Source: Archaeoglobaceae archaeon
Lineage (GTDB): Archaea; Halobacteriota; Archaeoglobi; Archaeoglobales; Archaeoglobaceae
Reading direction: 5' to 3'
NCBI GenBank assembly: GCA_027064525.1
Contig: JAMOPJ010000018.1
Location: 62,001 to 126,000, forward strand
Length of the DNA stretch: 64,000 bases
Every line of letters begins with the position of its first letter. Position 1 is the stretch's first letter. The translations under genes and the position numbers were made by a program. The notes beneath the pieces were generated by a model, which saw only the letters and a program-made list of their open reading frames with translations, was not told where the DNA came from and searched no databases. Positions 33,077 to 41,700 of this stretch are shown piece by piece.

Positions 33077-34516
33077 TTAAGACTCGAGCATCATCTTAAT
33101 TATCTGAGCAGTTTCAGCCGGGTTAGCTCTTCCTCTCGTAGCTTTCATAACGTAGCCAACCAAGAAGTCCAAAGCCTTCTTCTTTCCATTCTTATAATCC
33201 GCTACAGCCTTCGGATTCTTCTCTATCGCCTCCCTGCAAAGCCTCTCGATCTCATCTTTAGGAATCGCAAACAACCCCTTCTTCTTGATTATCTCGTCTA
33301 CATCTCCTCCATGATCAAGCTTTGTTCTTATCACTTCAACGACACCTTTCTCTGTGATCTTCTCCTCCTTGAAATACTTCAACAGCTTCGCAAATTCCTC
33401 AGGCTTGAGCATCTCATATGCAAACCGGAAGTCCTTGCTTCTGTAGTTCAGCTCGCCTCTCAGAACATCTACCACCCAGCTCGCCGCGAGTTTCGGATCG
33501 ATCATCTTAGCAACATCCTCAAAATAGTCGGCCATAACCTTATCTAAAACGAGCACTTTGGCGAAGTTATCTCCTATTCCGTATTGAGCCTTTAGCCTCT
33601 CCCTCTTTTCCTCGGGCATCTCCGGTAATGTCCCCTTAACCTCCTCAACGAGCTCAGCCGTATAAACCGGCACTAAATCGGGCTCTGGGAAGTATCTGTA
33701 ATCTTGTTCCTCCTCCTTAGTTCTCAGCGATACCGTTATGTTGTTTACCTCGTCGAAATGTCTCGTTTCCCTCTCGATCTTCCTTCCCATCCTCAGCAGA
33801 TTCTTCTGTCTCGCAATTTCATAGTTCAGAGCCCTTTCAACGCCCTTGAACGAGGATATGTTCTTTATCTCAACCCTTCCACCACCTTTTATCGAAACGT
33901 TCGCATCGACCCTCATCGCACCCTCTAAAGAACCATCAAAAACGTCCAAATACTCCAAAATTATCCTGAGCTTGTTCAGGAATAGCCTTGCCTCCTTTGG
34001 GGAGTGCATTACCGGCTCAGTAACGATCTCAAGCAGAGGAACTCCAGAACGATTATAATCGATTAGACAATACTTCGCCGTCGTTATCGAACCTTTGTAT
34101 GTGAGCTTTCCCGGATCTTCCTCCATGTGGATCCTCTTCAGCGTTATCTTCTTTTCCCCCTCTTCCGTTTCAATCGTCACGTATCCTCCCAGCGCCAAGG
34201 GGCGGTCGTATTGGCTTATCTGAAATCCCTTTGGCAGATCTGGATAGAAGTAGTTCTTTCTGTCGAAAACCGTGAAAGGCTGGATTTCGGCATGCAAAGC
34301 CAATGCAACCTTTATTGCAGCTTTAACTGCTTCTTTGTTCAGAACGGGCATTGCTCCGGGCAAACCCAAACAAACGGGACAGACGTGAGTGTTTGGCTCG
34401 TCCTCGTGGTAATCCAAAGGGCAGGAACAGAACATCTTCGTCTTGAGTTTGTTCAGTTGAACGTGAACTTCCAATCCAATGATTACATCCGGCTCCATTG
34501 ATGTAGCTTCGTCCAT
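33077..34516 (-). CDS. gatB: Asp-tRNA(Asn)/Glu-tRNA(Gln) amidotransferase subunit B
   Basis: GatB activates and amidates misacylated Asp-tRNA(Asn) (and Glu-tRNA(Gln)) with ammonia from GatA. The 479-aa protein has [50 protein letters not shown] with the zinc-binding Cys set, the kinase-like core with [11 protein letters not shown] and [16 protein letters not shown], and the helical YqeY-like tail ending [21 protein letters not shown]. The N-terminus may begin at ATG 34498 ([13 protein letters not shown]) rather than 34516. gatA and gatC are not in the window. Promoter elements must lie in the 19-bp gap or upstream, so it may be read through from the cytochrome genes. Confidence 0.96.
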   Translation of the reverse strand: MDEATSMEPDVIIGLEVHVQLNKLKTKMFCSCPLDYHEDEPNTHVCPVCLGLPGAMPVLNKEAVKAAIKVALALHAEIQPFTVFDRKNYFYPDLPKGFQISQYDRPLALGGYVTIETEEGEKKITLKRIHMEEDPGKLTYKGSITTAKYCLIDYNRSGVPLLEIVTEPVMHSPKEARLFLNKLRIILEYLDVFDGSLEGAMRVDANVSIKGGGRVEIKNISSFKGVERALNYEIARQKNLLRMGRKIERETRHFDEVNNITVSLRTKEEEQDYRYFPEPDLVPVYTAELVEEVKGTLPEMPEEKRERLKAQYGIGDNFAKVLVLDKVMADYFEDVAKMIDPKLAASWVVDVLRGELNYRSKDFRFAYEMLKPEEFAKLLKYFKEEKITEKGVVEVIRTKLDHGGDVDEIIKKKGLFAIPKDEIERLCREAIEKNPKAVADYKNGKKKALDFLVGYVMKATRGRANPAETAQIIKMMLES

Positions 34517-34535
34517 CTGTGATAAAATGTTTGCG

Positions 34536-34982
34536 TTAACGTGTTACGTTCCAGACGAACATAGCCTCATCGGATGCTAAAACTCTTCCTCTTTCATCTG
34601 ATACTTGAACAATCACTAGAATTCCATCCCCGTTCTTCGGAACGAGCTTTGGATTCTCAAAGCCGATGTATGCCGTTATGTTGTCTCCCTCGGTGTTTAT
34701 CGGAAGGCATGTCGATGGCGTTACGAACTGCAGTTTTCCTCCTCTCCAGTCGTAGGCGAACAGTATTATGCTCGGAAATGGCGTATCATACCAAGGATGC
34801 AGAGTTGGAGCCTCCTCCTTCGTTATAAAAGCTGGCTCGACCTTCTTTATCTTCAAAACGTGGGTTCCCTTGATGTTGTAGTGCATGAAAACGACCTTTA
34901 TGGCCGGAAGCTTCTTCTCCTGCACGCATCCCGGAAATAGGACTACAAGCAGGATAATCGCTATCGGTAGTATCCTTTTCAT
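34536..34982 (-). CDS. Predicted lipoprotein coupled to a multiheme cytochrome
   Basis: The 148-aa protein has a short lipoprotein-like signal: [19 protein letters not shown] with the lipobox-type Cys at residue 19. The mature part is beta-rich ([22 protein letters not shown]..., [25 protein letters not shown]), with no heme motif. I do not recognise the family. Its ATG overlaps the stop of the cytochrome gene (4 nt), so both are made together at the membrane. It may be an anchor, periplasmic partner or assembly factor for the cytochrome; this is inference from position. Confidence 0.7.
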   Translation of the reverse strand: MKRILPIAIILLVVLFPGCVQEKKLPAIKVVFMHYNIKGTHVLKIKKVEPAFITKEEAPTLHPWYDTPFPSIILFAYDWRGGKLQFVTPSTCLPINTEGDNITAYIGFENPKLVPKNGDGILVIVQVSDERGRVLASDEAMFVWNVTR

Positions 34983-35563
34983 ATCAGACCTCCCAAGAAG
35001 CTGAATATACTCCTTATGATGTCGAAGAGTGAGAACGGCTTAGCCTTTTTTACCTCAACATTTGATGTTGCGTTAAGCCCGATCTCCTTGCTTGCAGACT
35101 TCATGAACTTGTATATCACCTTTCCATGGCAGAAGGCACATATGTCCATGAGAATGTCGCCATGGATCTCGTGGATTCCGCCCTTGTGGCAGTAGTGACA
35201 GTCTTTCGTATCTGGACTTGTTACCATATTCTCACCGTGGCAGGCTGAACACTTCAGGTTCTTGTGAGGGATGTGAACCCCTTCTAAGTCAAGATTACTC
35301 TCGTTATAGTTTGGACCGCAGTGGCATTTTATGCAGATGTCGTTGCCGTGGAGCTCATCGAGCTTGTCCATATCGATCTTCGTCCCCCTCCATATATCGA
35401 CGCTGTGGCATCTGCAGCCCGACAGCTTTTTTATCTTCTCGCTCGGAGGTATTATCGTGTCGTGACATGGGAAGCAAATCTCTCCGTAGCCCGGAGGATG
35501 AACCCAAGCTGAAACAGGAAATATCAGCAAGATCAGGATCGCTAATGTCAGTATCAGCCTCAT
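34979..35563 (-). CDS. Secreted multiheme c-type cytochrome
   Basis: From ATG 35563 (194 aa) the protein has a signal peptide MRLILTLAILILLIFPVSA and then five CxxCH heme motifs: CFPCH, CIKCH, CSACH, CHYCH and CAFCH. A sixth site SGCRCH has only one residue between the Cys and may be a non-standard heme site or a lost one. The spread of His residues suggests bis-His ligation. A C-terminal amphipathic/hydrophobic segment ([19 protein letters not shown]) may tether it. It should act as an extracellular or membrane-surface electron carrier, for example to iron, sulfur or nitrogen oxides. An upstream in-frame start (35602) gives extra residues without signal character. It overlaps the lipoprotein gene by 4 nt. 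Confidence 0.88.
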   Translation of the reverse strand: MRLILTLAILILLIFPVSAWVHPPGYGEICFPCHDTIIPPSEKIKKLSGCRCHSVDIWRGTKIDMDKLDELHGNDICIKCHCGPNYNESNLDLEGVHIPHKNLKCSACHGENMVTSPDTKDCHYCHKGGIHEIHGDILMDICAFCHGKVIYKFMKSASKEIGLNATSNVEVKKAKPFSLFDIIRSIFSFLGGLI

Positions 35564-35640
35564 CACAGACAATTTATTCTTCGAATATAAATCGATTTCC
35601 ATCCGTTACGCTTATCTATTGGCTCACGAATCTCTCGATT

Positions 35641-36057
35641 ATGAGAAGCTATGAGGAGTTGCTTGAAAGAGCTCTGGCCGAACTTCCCAAGAAGAAGGTT
35701 GTTAGGAGTGAAAGATTTGAGATTCCTCGCGTCAGGGTTCAGAGGGAAGGTAGCAGAACGATCATCAAGAATTTCGGGCAGGTTGCAAAAGCGTTGAACA
35801 GGAGTGAGGATCATCTTTCGAAATATCTGGTGAAATCGCTTGGAACTGCTGGATTCTTAGAAGCCGGAAGGCTTGTCTTGCAAGGTAAATTTACCGAAGA
35901 CGATGTTCAGAAGGAGATAAACGACTACGTCAGGAGGTTCGTGATCTGCAAGGAGTGTGGTGCGCCAGATACGGAATTCGTGAGAGAGGAGAGAGTTTTG
36001 ATGATAAGGTGCTTAGCATGTGGAGCGAAGTATCCTGCGAGGGGTCTGAATGTTTAG
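35641..36057 (+). CDS. eif2b: Translation initiation factor aIF2 subunit beta
   Basis: aIF2-beta is part of the trimer that delivers Met-tRNAi to the 30S subunit. The 138-aa protein begins MRSYEELLERALAELPKKK, followed by the alpha/beta core (VQREGSRTIIKNFGQVAKALNRSEDHLSKYLVKSLGTAG) and the C-terminal zinc ribbon CKECG ... CLACG. The first ATG that fits this family start is 35641; the longer frame from 35218 is antisense to the cytochrome gene and not real. It overlaps the DUF424 gene by 8 nt. Confidence 0.95.
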   Translation: MRSYEELLERALAELPKKKVVRSERFEIPRVRVQREGSRTIIKNFGQVAKALNRSEDHLSKYLVKSLGTAGFLEAGRLVLQGKFTEDDVQKEINDYVRRFVICKECGAPDTEFVREERVLMIRCLACGAKYPARGLNV

Positions 36058-36343
36058 ACTCAAGATCTATAGAGTCAGGGGGGAGGTGCTCGTAGCGGTT
36101 TGCGATTCGGATATAGTAGGAAAGACTTTTAGAGAAGGAGATCTAAAGATCGAAGTTAAAGAGAGCTTCTACGGCGATAGAGATGTTGGAGAGGAGGAAG
36201 TTAAGAGAGCCCTGAGGATGGCCACCATAGCAAATATAACCGGAAAGAGGGCAGTGGAGTTGGCGATAAAGTTGGGAATAGTCGATAGGGAGAACGTTTT
36301 GAAGATCGGTGAGTGCTGGCACGCTCAAATGGTAGTCCTATGA
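36050..36343 (+). CDS. DUF424 family protein
   Basis: This 97-aa protein matches the archaeal DUF424/COG2412 family: RGEVLVAVCDSDIVGKTFREGDLKIEVKESFYGDRDVGEEEVKRAL, then ATIANITGKRAVELAIKLGIVDRENVLKIG. The family recurs beside translation initiation genes, as here (8-nt overlap with aIF2-beta, 4-nt overlap with the m5C methyltransferase gene), so an RNA- or ribosome-linked role is likely but not shown. No catalytic motif is evident. Confidence 0.88.
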   Translation: MFRLKIYRVRGEVLVAVCDSDIVGKTFREGDLKIEVKESFYGDRDVGEEEVKRALRMATIANITGKRAVELAIKLGIVDRENVLKIGECWHAQMVVL

Positions 36344-37680
36344 TATACACTCAGGAGGTAGCGGCAGAAGTTTTGCAGATAATCGACGAGACTCTGCTAT
36401 CTGAAAAGGAGGCTCTTAAAAAGAGACTTTCGGAAATGAAATTGGACTATAAAGTAAGGGCTAGCATCCACGCATACGTGTTCGAAACTGAGAAGCGGAA
36501 GAACGTAATAGATTTCATCATATCGAAGTGCTTGAAGGGTAAGAAGATAGAAGAACTCGATCCTCTTTTCAGAAACCTACTGAGAGTTGGCGTTTACGAG
36601 ATGCATTTCAAGGGCGTTCATCCAGCCCTCGCTACCGATTCCATCGTCAGGATAGTCAAGCGTAGGTTTGGGGGGAAGCTTGCGTCGCTCGCGAATGCTG
36701 TTCTCAGGAGGGCGGAGTTCGTAAATTTGGAGAGAGAGATCCGCAAGCTGAAGGACGAGATAAGACAACTCGCTCTCCAATATTATCATCCTGAATGGTT
36801 CGTGAAATATGCGATCGAGCTGCTCGGAAAAGATGAGGCTGTGAAACTCATGATGGCAAATAACGAAAAACAGATTGTTTACATCCGGGTCAACGAGCTA
36901 AAAGCATCTGTTGAGTCTGTTAGAAGGTATCTTGAACAGAACAAAGTTGAAGTTGAAGAAACTCCCTTGCCGGAAGTTTTCAAGGTGTTATCGTATGAGA
37001 GAGCTCCGGCATCTCTTGACTGGCATTCCGAAGGCAAGTTCGTAATTCAGGATTTGGCTTCAGCTTTCGTAGCTCACGTTTTGGATCCTCAGCCGGACGA
37101 AGTGATCCTCGATTTAGCTTCAGCTCCCGGCTTGAAAGCCAGTCACATAGCGATGCTCATGGAAAACGGAGGAAAGATAATTGCAGTTGATAATTCTGAA
37201 GATAGGCTCAGGAGGATGAGGGCAAAGATGAAAGAGCTCGGTGTGAGGAACATAGAATATAAACTTGCAGATGGAACGAAATTTTACGTTGGTGATGTGG
37301 ATAGAGTTTTGGTCGATCCTCCGTGCTCATCCACCGGAAGCTTCAGAAACTATCCTTGTGTGAAGTGGAGGTTCGACGAGAGAAAGTATAGGGAAACTAT
37401 TAGGGTTCAGAGGAACATGATAAAGAACGCATTTAGAAACCTCAAAGAAGGAGGAACCTTAGTCTATTCGACGTGCTCTATAACGTTCGATGAGAACGAG
37501 GAAAACGTCCTTTTTGCATCCCAGTTCTTTAAGGTTGAGGAGGTTGAGCCAGTAATCGGCGTTAGAGGAATAAGAATATTCAGGAATAGAGAATTCCCAT
37601 TCTGGGATAAGGTCGTTCGCACTTTTCCACATCTCCACGATTGCGTCGGATTTTTTATATCGAAGCTAAAGAAGGTTTAG
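36340..37680 (+). CDS. RsmB/NOP2/Sun-type RNA m5C methyltransferase with NusB-like domain
   Basis: The protein (446 aa from ATG 36340) has an N-terminal NusB-like helical RNA-binding domain (about 1-130; LDPLFRNLLRVGVYEMHFKGVHPALATDSIVRIVKRRFGGKLASLANAVLRR), then a Rossmann SAM methyltransferase. Motif I is LASAPGLKASHIA, the catalytic Cys is in DPPCSSTGSFR, and the release Cys is in YSTCSITFDENE. It should form 5-methylcytosine in rRNA or tRNA; the exact target is unknown. Start 36340 (ATGA overlap with DUF424) is preferred over 36313. It converges on a hypothetical gene sharing TTAG at 37677-37680. Confidence 0.92.
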   Translation: MIYTQEVAAEVLQIIDETLLSEKEALKKRLSEMKLDYKVRASIHAYVFETEKRKNVIDFIISKCLKGKKIEELDPLFRNLLRVGVYEMHFKGVHPALATDSIVRIVKRRFGGKLASLANAVLRRAEFVNLEREIRKLKDEIRQLALQYYHPEWFVKYAIELLGKDEAVKLMMANNEKQIVYIRVNELKASVESVRRYLEQNKVEVEETPLPEVFKVLSYERAPASLDWHSEGKFVIQDLASAFVAHVLDPQPDEVILDLASAPGLKASHIAMLMENGGKIIAVDNSEDRLRRMRAKMKELGVRNIEYKLADGTKFYVGDVDRVLVDPPCSSTGSFRNYPCVKWRFDERKYRETIRVQRNMIKNAFRNLKEGGTLVYSTCSITFDENEENVLFASQFFKVEEVEPVIGVRGIRIFRNREFPFWDKVVRTFPHLHDCVGFFISKLKKV

Positions 37681-38015
37681 CTCCACGATATCATTAGCTC
37701 TCCATTTGCGTTTTCTCCGAAGAGCTCAATCTTATAGAGTCCTTGCCTTGGAACCTTTATGGATACGTCTTGTTCATTGCTTATAGTTCTGTTCAAAAGA
37801 ACGATATCGTTCTGTTTGACTACGATTCTTAGCGTTCCGCTATCGATGCTCGCTTGAATTCTCAATCTCTGCCCCTCTTTGAAGAACTTCTCCTTTGATT
37901 TGTGCCCGCTGAAGTTCTCGTAGCTATCGCTCCAGCTGTTGCTGAACGCATAGAACATGCTACCTCCCATTATGATTGTAGTAATTGCCATTATTATGAT
38001 TAAATCTTTTTTCAT
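37677..38015 (-). CDS. Small membrane-anchored beta-domain protein, 112 aa
   Basis: I do not recognise this gene. It has an N-terminal membrane helix or signal anchor (DLIIIMAITTIIMGGSMFYAF) followed by a beta-sandwich-like exterior domain (RLRIQASIDSGTLRIVVKQNDIVLLNRTISNEQDVSIKVPRQGLYKIELFGENANGELMISW), a pattern of many archaeal envelope-anchored proteins. The stop is shared with the convergent methyltransferase gene. A 145-bp AT-rich region upstream separates it from ilvE and contains both promoters. Confidence 0.6.
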   Translation of the reverse strand: MKKDLIIIMAITTIIMGGSMFYAFSNSWSDSYENFSGHKSKEKFFKEGQRLRIQASIDSGTLRIVVKQNDIVLLNRTISNEQDVSIKVPRQGLYKIELFGENANGELMISWS

Positions 38016-38160
38016 AGTTTTAATTGCTTTTATTACTACTTAAATCTTTACTTTCGTATAGATTGCTATGTTTAGACAAGTCAAGCGTCGATGCCTTGCT
38101 AAGATTTAACAAGCAACGTTAACGAAAGCTTATTATATTTATCAATAACTTTAAATTTCG

Positions 38161-39060
38161 ATGCTTGAGGAGGATTTGCTTGTCTATATTGACGGTGAAT
38201 TCGTTCCAGCGAGTCAAGCCAAGATAAGCGTTTTTGATCATGGATTCCTTTATGGGGATGGAGTTTTTGAGGGGATAAGGGCTTATAACGGCAAGGTCTT
38301 CAAACTCAAGGAGCATATAGATAGGCTGTTCGATTCTGCAAAGGCGATTGACCTTCAGATTCCGATCTCGAAGGAGGAGTTCATGGAGATAATCCTTGAA
38401 ACGCTCAGGAGGAACGAGCTCAGAGATGCATACATCAGGCCTATCGTGACGAGGGGAATCGGAGATTTGGGGTTAGATCCGAGGAAATGTGGTAAGCCTT
38501 CGATCATCGTCATAGCCCAGCCCTGGGGAAGACTCTACGGAGATCTATACGAGAAAGGACTCAAAGCTGTGACCGTGGCTGTGAGAAGAAATGCGATCGA
38601 TTCTCTTCCGCCAAACATAAAGTCTCTGAACTATCTGAACAACATCCTCGCCAAGATCGAAGCCAATGCGAAGGGTGGAGATGAAGCGATATTCTTGGAT
38701 CACAACGGCTACGTTAGCGAGGGAAGCGGAGACAACATATTCATAGTCAAGAACGGCGAAGTTATCACACCTCCGACTATAAACAACCTAAAGGGTATTA
38801 CGAGGGAAGTCGTAATCGAGCTTATAAAAAAGCTTGGAATTCCGTTTAAAGAAGCAAACATAAGTCTATACGATCTCTACACTGCTGATGAGATCTTCGT
38901 AACCGGAACCGCTGCAGAAATATGCCCGATAACTTGGATAGATGGAAGAACCGTTGGAGATGGAAAGCCGGGCAAGATAACGAAGATGCTGATGGAGGAG
39001 TTCAGAAAGCTTACTGAGCAAGAGGGAGTTCCGATATATGCTGATAACGATAGTGGTTGA
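38161..39060 (+). CDS. ilvE: Branched-chain amino-acid aminotransferase
   Basis: IlvE makes Leu, Ile and Val from their keto acids with glutamate (PLP-dependent, fold type IV). The 299-aa protein shows [42 protein letters not shown], the PLP Lys in [16 protein letters not shown] (about residue 158), and the substrate-site [16 protein letters not shown]. Length is normal. A TATA-like box (TTATTATATTTAT, about 38129-38141) lies about 25 nt before the ATG. It is first in an operon with an ACT protein, homoserine dehydrogenase and a prepilin peptidase; the ACT gene overlaps it by 23 nt. Confidence 0.95.
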   Translation: MLEEDLLVYIDGEFVPASQAKISVFDHGFLYGDGVFEGIRAYNGKVFKLKEHIDRLFDSAKAIDLQIPISKEEFMEIILETLRRNELRDAYIRPIVTRGIGDLGLDPRKCGKPSIIVIAQPWGRLYGDLYEKGLKAVTVAVRRNAIDSLPPNIKSLNYLNNILAKIEANAKGGDEAIFLDHNGYVSEGSGDNIFIVKNGEVITPPTINNLKGITREVVIELIKKLGIPFKEANISLYDLYTADEIFVTGTAAEICPITWIDGRTVGDGKPGKITKMLMEEFRKLTEQEGVPIYADNDSG

Positions 39061-39538
39061 GCTCAAAGATCAGCCGGGACAGCTTTTAAAAGCCTTGGAA
39101 CCGATTTCGAGGTTTGGCGGCAACATAGTGAGTGTCTACCATCAGAGGGACAAGATAACACCGTTAAAAAGGATTCCTGTAGAGATAACCATCCAGATCG
39201 ATGAGAAGAGAGTCAACGATCTCATAGAGGCGATAAGGAAAAATGGCGTCATCGTCAGGAGCTATAACGAGGTCAGGCTTACCGCAACTACATCTCTTCT
39301 GCTCATAGGACACATTATCCACACGGATTTGGGCGATACGATAAACAGAATAGATTCCACCGGTTTTGCGGAAGTCGTCGATATGCACATAAGCATGCCT
39401 CAGCTAAATCAGCCTTCAACGGCCATGGTCACCATTTCCGCAACCAACGAAGAGAAGCTTAAAAGGGCAATAGAGATTCTGAAGAACACCTGCAGAGAAA
39501 AGGATATAACTGTAATAGAGCCTTTGGAGTTGCAATGA
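39038..39538 (+). CDS. ACT-domain regulatory protein (COG2061 type)
   Basis: The 166-aa protein contains two ACT-like units: [37 protein letters not shown] (with the typical G-N-I-x-x-V turn) and a second unit around [37 protein letters not shown] domains bind amino acids as allosteric regulators. COG2061 proteins are encoded next to homoserine dehydrogenase in archaea and are thought to regulate it. The 4-nt overlap with hom fits a regulatory subunit for threonine/methionine synthesis; the ligand is unknown. Confidence 0.85.
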   Translation: MLITIVVELKDQPGQLLKALEPISRFGGNIVSVYHQRDKITPLKRIPVEITIQIDEKRVNDLIEAIRKNGVIVRSYNEVRLTATTSLLLIGHIIHTDLGDTINRIDSTGFAEVVDMHISMPQLNQPSTAMVTISATNEEKLKRAIEILKNTCREKDITVIEPLELQ

Positions 39539-40527
39539 TAAAGATCGCGATCTTTGGGTTTGGTGCTGTTGGGCAGGGAGTAGCTGAAGTTCTGCTGACT
39601 AAGAGAGATAGCCTCAGAAGGCTTATAGGCGATTTTAAGGTTGTAGCGGTAACCGATTCCAGAGGAGGAATCGTTGACGAGAACGGAGTCGATTTGGCGA
39701 AGGCTCTCGAAATAAAGAGAAAGAATAAACGTCTGCCGGAAGGGATCACGACTTTGGACGTGATAGAATCCTTAGATTTCGACGTTTGCATCGAGGTTAC
39801 GGTTACCAACATAGAACACGGTGAGCCGGGGTTAACGCACATAAGGGAGTGTTTGAAAAGGGGAATTAACGTTGTGACATCCAACAAAGGTCCTTTGGTT
39901 GTTGCATACAGTAAGCTTGCCGATTTAGCAGATAGAAACGATGCGAAGCTGATGTTCGAAGCTACAGTGGGCGGAGCGATGCCGATAATAAAGTTAGTAA
40001 AGAACGACTTGGCTGGAAACGAGATCTACGCAATCAAAGGGATATTAAACGGAACGTGCAACTACATACTTTCAAGGATGGAGAAAGAGAAACTATCGTA
40101 CGATCAGATCTTAGCCGAAGCTAAAGAACTGGGGATAGCTGAGGCGGATCCAACATACGATGTCGAAGGAATAGATGCCGCAGCGAAGCTCGTTATAATC
40201 GCAAACTCCCTTATGGGTATGAATGTGAAATTCGATGACGTTGAGAGGGTGGGAATTACGAAAATTACGCCTGAAGCCTTTGAGGTTGCGATGGATAAGG
40301 GATACACGATAAGACTCATAGCCGAGGTAGATAGGGCTGAGGGAGTTCTGAGGGTTTCTCCCCGCCTGATTCCGATTCAGCATCCTCTTGCGATAAGCGG
40401 AACGCTGAATGCAGCTTTGATTAAAACTGATTTGGCCGGAGATGTGGTCGTAGTTGGAAAAGGTGCCGGAAGCAAAGAGACTGCAAGTGCTATAGTCTCG
40501 GATTTGGTGGAGCTATACAGGTGTTGA
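39535..40527 (+). CDS. hom: Homoserine dehydrogenase
   Basis: This enzyme reduces aspartate semialdehyde to homoserine for threonine and methionine synthesis. The 330-aa protein has an N-terminal NAD(P) fold (IAIFGFGAVGQGVAEVL), the substrate-binding EATVGGAMPIIK and GILNGTCNYILSRM, and the catalytic AEAKELGIAEADPTYDVEGIDAAAKLVI. It has no C-terminal ACT domain of its own; the separate upstream ACT protein probably supplies regulation. aspartate-semialdehyde dehydrogenase lies 18 kb away at 57851, not in this operon. The next gene overlaps it by 7 nt. Confidence 0.96.
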   Translation: MIKIAIFGFGAVGQGVAEVLLTKRDSLRRLIGDFKVVAVTDSRGGIVDENGVDLAKALEIKRKNKRLPEGITTLDVIESLDFDVCIEVTVTNIEHGEPGLTHIRECLKRGINVVTSNKGPLVVAYSKLADLADRNDAKLMFEATVGGAMPIIKLVKNDLAGNEIYAIKGILNGTCNYILSRMEKEKLSYDQILAEAKELGIAEADPTYDVEGIDAAAKLVIIANSLMGMNVKFDDVERVGITKITPEAFEVAMDKGYTIRLIAEVDRAEGVLRVSPRLIPIQHPLAISGTLNAALIKTDLAGDVVVVGKGAGSKETASAIVSDLVELYRC

Positions 40528-41240
40528 GCTTGATAGACGTGATCAAGGTTCTGATAACCCTTGCAATATTTTTAAAGGCGAGTGTTCACGATATTAAGGA
40601 GAGGGAGGTGCCGGATGAACTTTGGATTTTTATGGTTGTTTGTGGGTTGATCTTAGATGGAATTCAATACTTTATCCAGCCTTACAGCCTCTTGATTGCG
40701 ATCCTTCAGTTTGTCATAATATTTGCCCTCGCGAACTTCATGTTCTACGTTGCCGGCTTTGGTGGAGCAGATGCTAAGGCTCTAATTGCTCTGTCCGTTA
40801 TGTTTCCGGTTTATCCGAGAATGGGTATGTTCCCAATTCTGAATACGGGAATTGGCATATTTGCTTTTTCTGTTCTCTCGAATTCGGTAATAGTTGCCCC
40901 AATTTTGGCATTGATGCTATTCATTCGAAATTTGAAGGAGAGAGATGGTAAGTTAATCTACAAATTCATTGGACTCAAGGTTGATGCTGATAGGATTCCG
41001 AGGTTTTATAACCTGCTCGAATATGTGGATGAAGATTGGAAGGTCGTTAGGGTTGTTAGAGGAGTTGAACCGAGTAATTCGATGTTAAAAAGACTAAAGG
41101 AAGCTAAAGAGAAAAGGATCATCGACAGAGTTTGGGTTACTCCCGCTCTACCGTTTTTAGTTTTCATGACAGCCGGATTCGTCATAGCTGTAGTGTTTGG
41201 AGATATCTTGGTTTGGTTAATGTGTTTAATCTTAGCTTGA
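40521..41240 (+). CDS. Archaeal prepilin/preflagellin peptidase (FlaK/EppA/PibD type)
   Basis: The enzyme is an aspartic membrane protease that processes class III signal peptides of archaellins and pilins. The 239-aa protein (GTG start, overlapping hom by 7 nt) has six or so membrane helices. The first catalytic Asp is in SVHDIKEREVPD and the second in GFGGADAKAL, the GxGD-type site. A soluble middle segment (about 140-200) lies before the final helix. It sits unexpectedly in an amino-acid operon. No archaellin or pilin genes are in the window. Confidence 0.88.
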   Translation: MLSLIDVIKVLITLAIFLKASVHDIKEREVPDELWIFMVVCGLILDGIQYFIQPYSLLIAILQFVIIFALANFMFYVAGFGGADAKALIALSVMFPVYPRMGMFPILNTGIGIFAFSVLSNSVIVAPILALMLFIRNLKERDGKLIYKFIGLKVDADRIPRFYNLLEYVDEDWKVVRVVRGVEPSNSMLKRLKEAKEKRIIDRVWVTPALPFLVFMTAGFVIAVVFGDILVWLMCLILA

Positions 41241-41329
41241 TATGTTTTTCGAAGAGAAATTTTCACAATAATTTTTATATATAAAATTTATTGAGAATAT
41301 ATAATTATATATTTTGACTCTTGGAAACC

Positions 41330-41345
41330 AAAAATTAAAAATACC
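41330..41345 (+). promoter_or_regulatory. TATA-type promoter of tRNA-Phe
   Basis: The A/T box AAAATTAAAAATAC (41330-41343) lies about 30 nt upstream of the tRNA 5' end at 41368, in a broader AT-rich region (41262-41345) that holds no gene. Confidence 0.4.
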
Positions 41346-41367
41346 CCTCAGTTCAACAATAACATAA

Positions 41368-41441
41368 GCCCGGGTAGCTCAGCCAGGGAGAGCGCGCGGC
41401 TGAAGACCGCGTAGTCCCCGGTTCAAATCCGGGTCCGGGCA
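41368..41441 (+). tRNA. tRNA-Phe (GAA)
   Basis: The cloverleaf is complete: acceptor GCCCGGG/TCCGGGC with a G-U closing pair, D-stem GCTC/GAGC, anticodon stem CGCGG/CCGCG with loop CTGAAGA (anticodon GAA), a short variable region TAGTC and T-arm CCCGG/CCGGG with loop TTCAAAT. The discriminator is A and no CCA is encoded. There is no intron. A MITE copy starts 47 bp downstream. Confidence 0.97.
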
Positions 41442-41487
41442 TATGTAATCTCTTCTTTAAGACCATTTTCAATTGGAATTCTGAGCT

Positions 41488-41547
41488 GGTGATGTTACAA
41501 CACTGTTGATAGGATATTTAAATGGCACACAATACGGTGTCACGACC
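41488..41547 (+). mobile_element. MITE-like element, copy 2 (60 bp)
   Basis: The sequence starts GGTGATGTTACAACACTG and ends CACAATACGGTGTCACGACC, with the same centre (GATATTTAAATGG) as copies 1 and 3. A perfect 8-bp duplication TCTGAGCT flanks it (41480-41487 and 41548-41555). It lies in the 260-bp non-coding gap between tRNA-Phe and the GH130 gene; the rest of this gap (41556-41700) is AT-rich with no recognisable gene. It is the most diverged copy of the three but keeps its target duplication. Confidence 0.88.
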
Positions 41548-41700
41548 TCTGAGCTTTATCTCAAAGAATTAACTCAGCTCTATCCAACCTCTTTTTGACA
41601 TATTGAATTCCATGTGAAGGGGAAGGAGACCATGGGCAACTCTAAACCGTTTAAATTTTCATATTTTTATGAAAAGAGAATAATAATTAAAGTAAATTCT

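Noticed and set aside
35218-35640. Upstream extension of aIF2-beta
   Set aside because: It is antisense to the multiheme cytochrome gene; the family start at 35641 fits.
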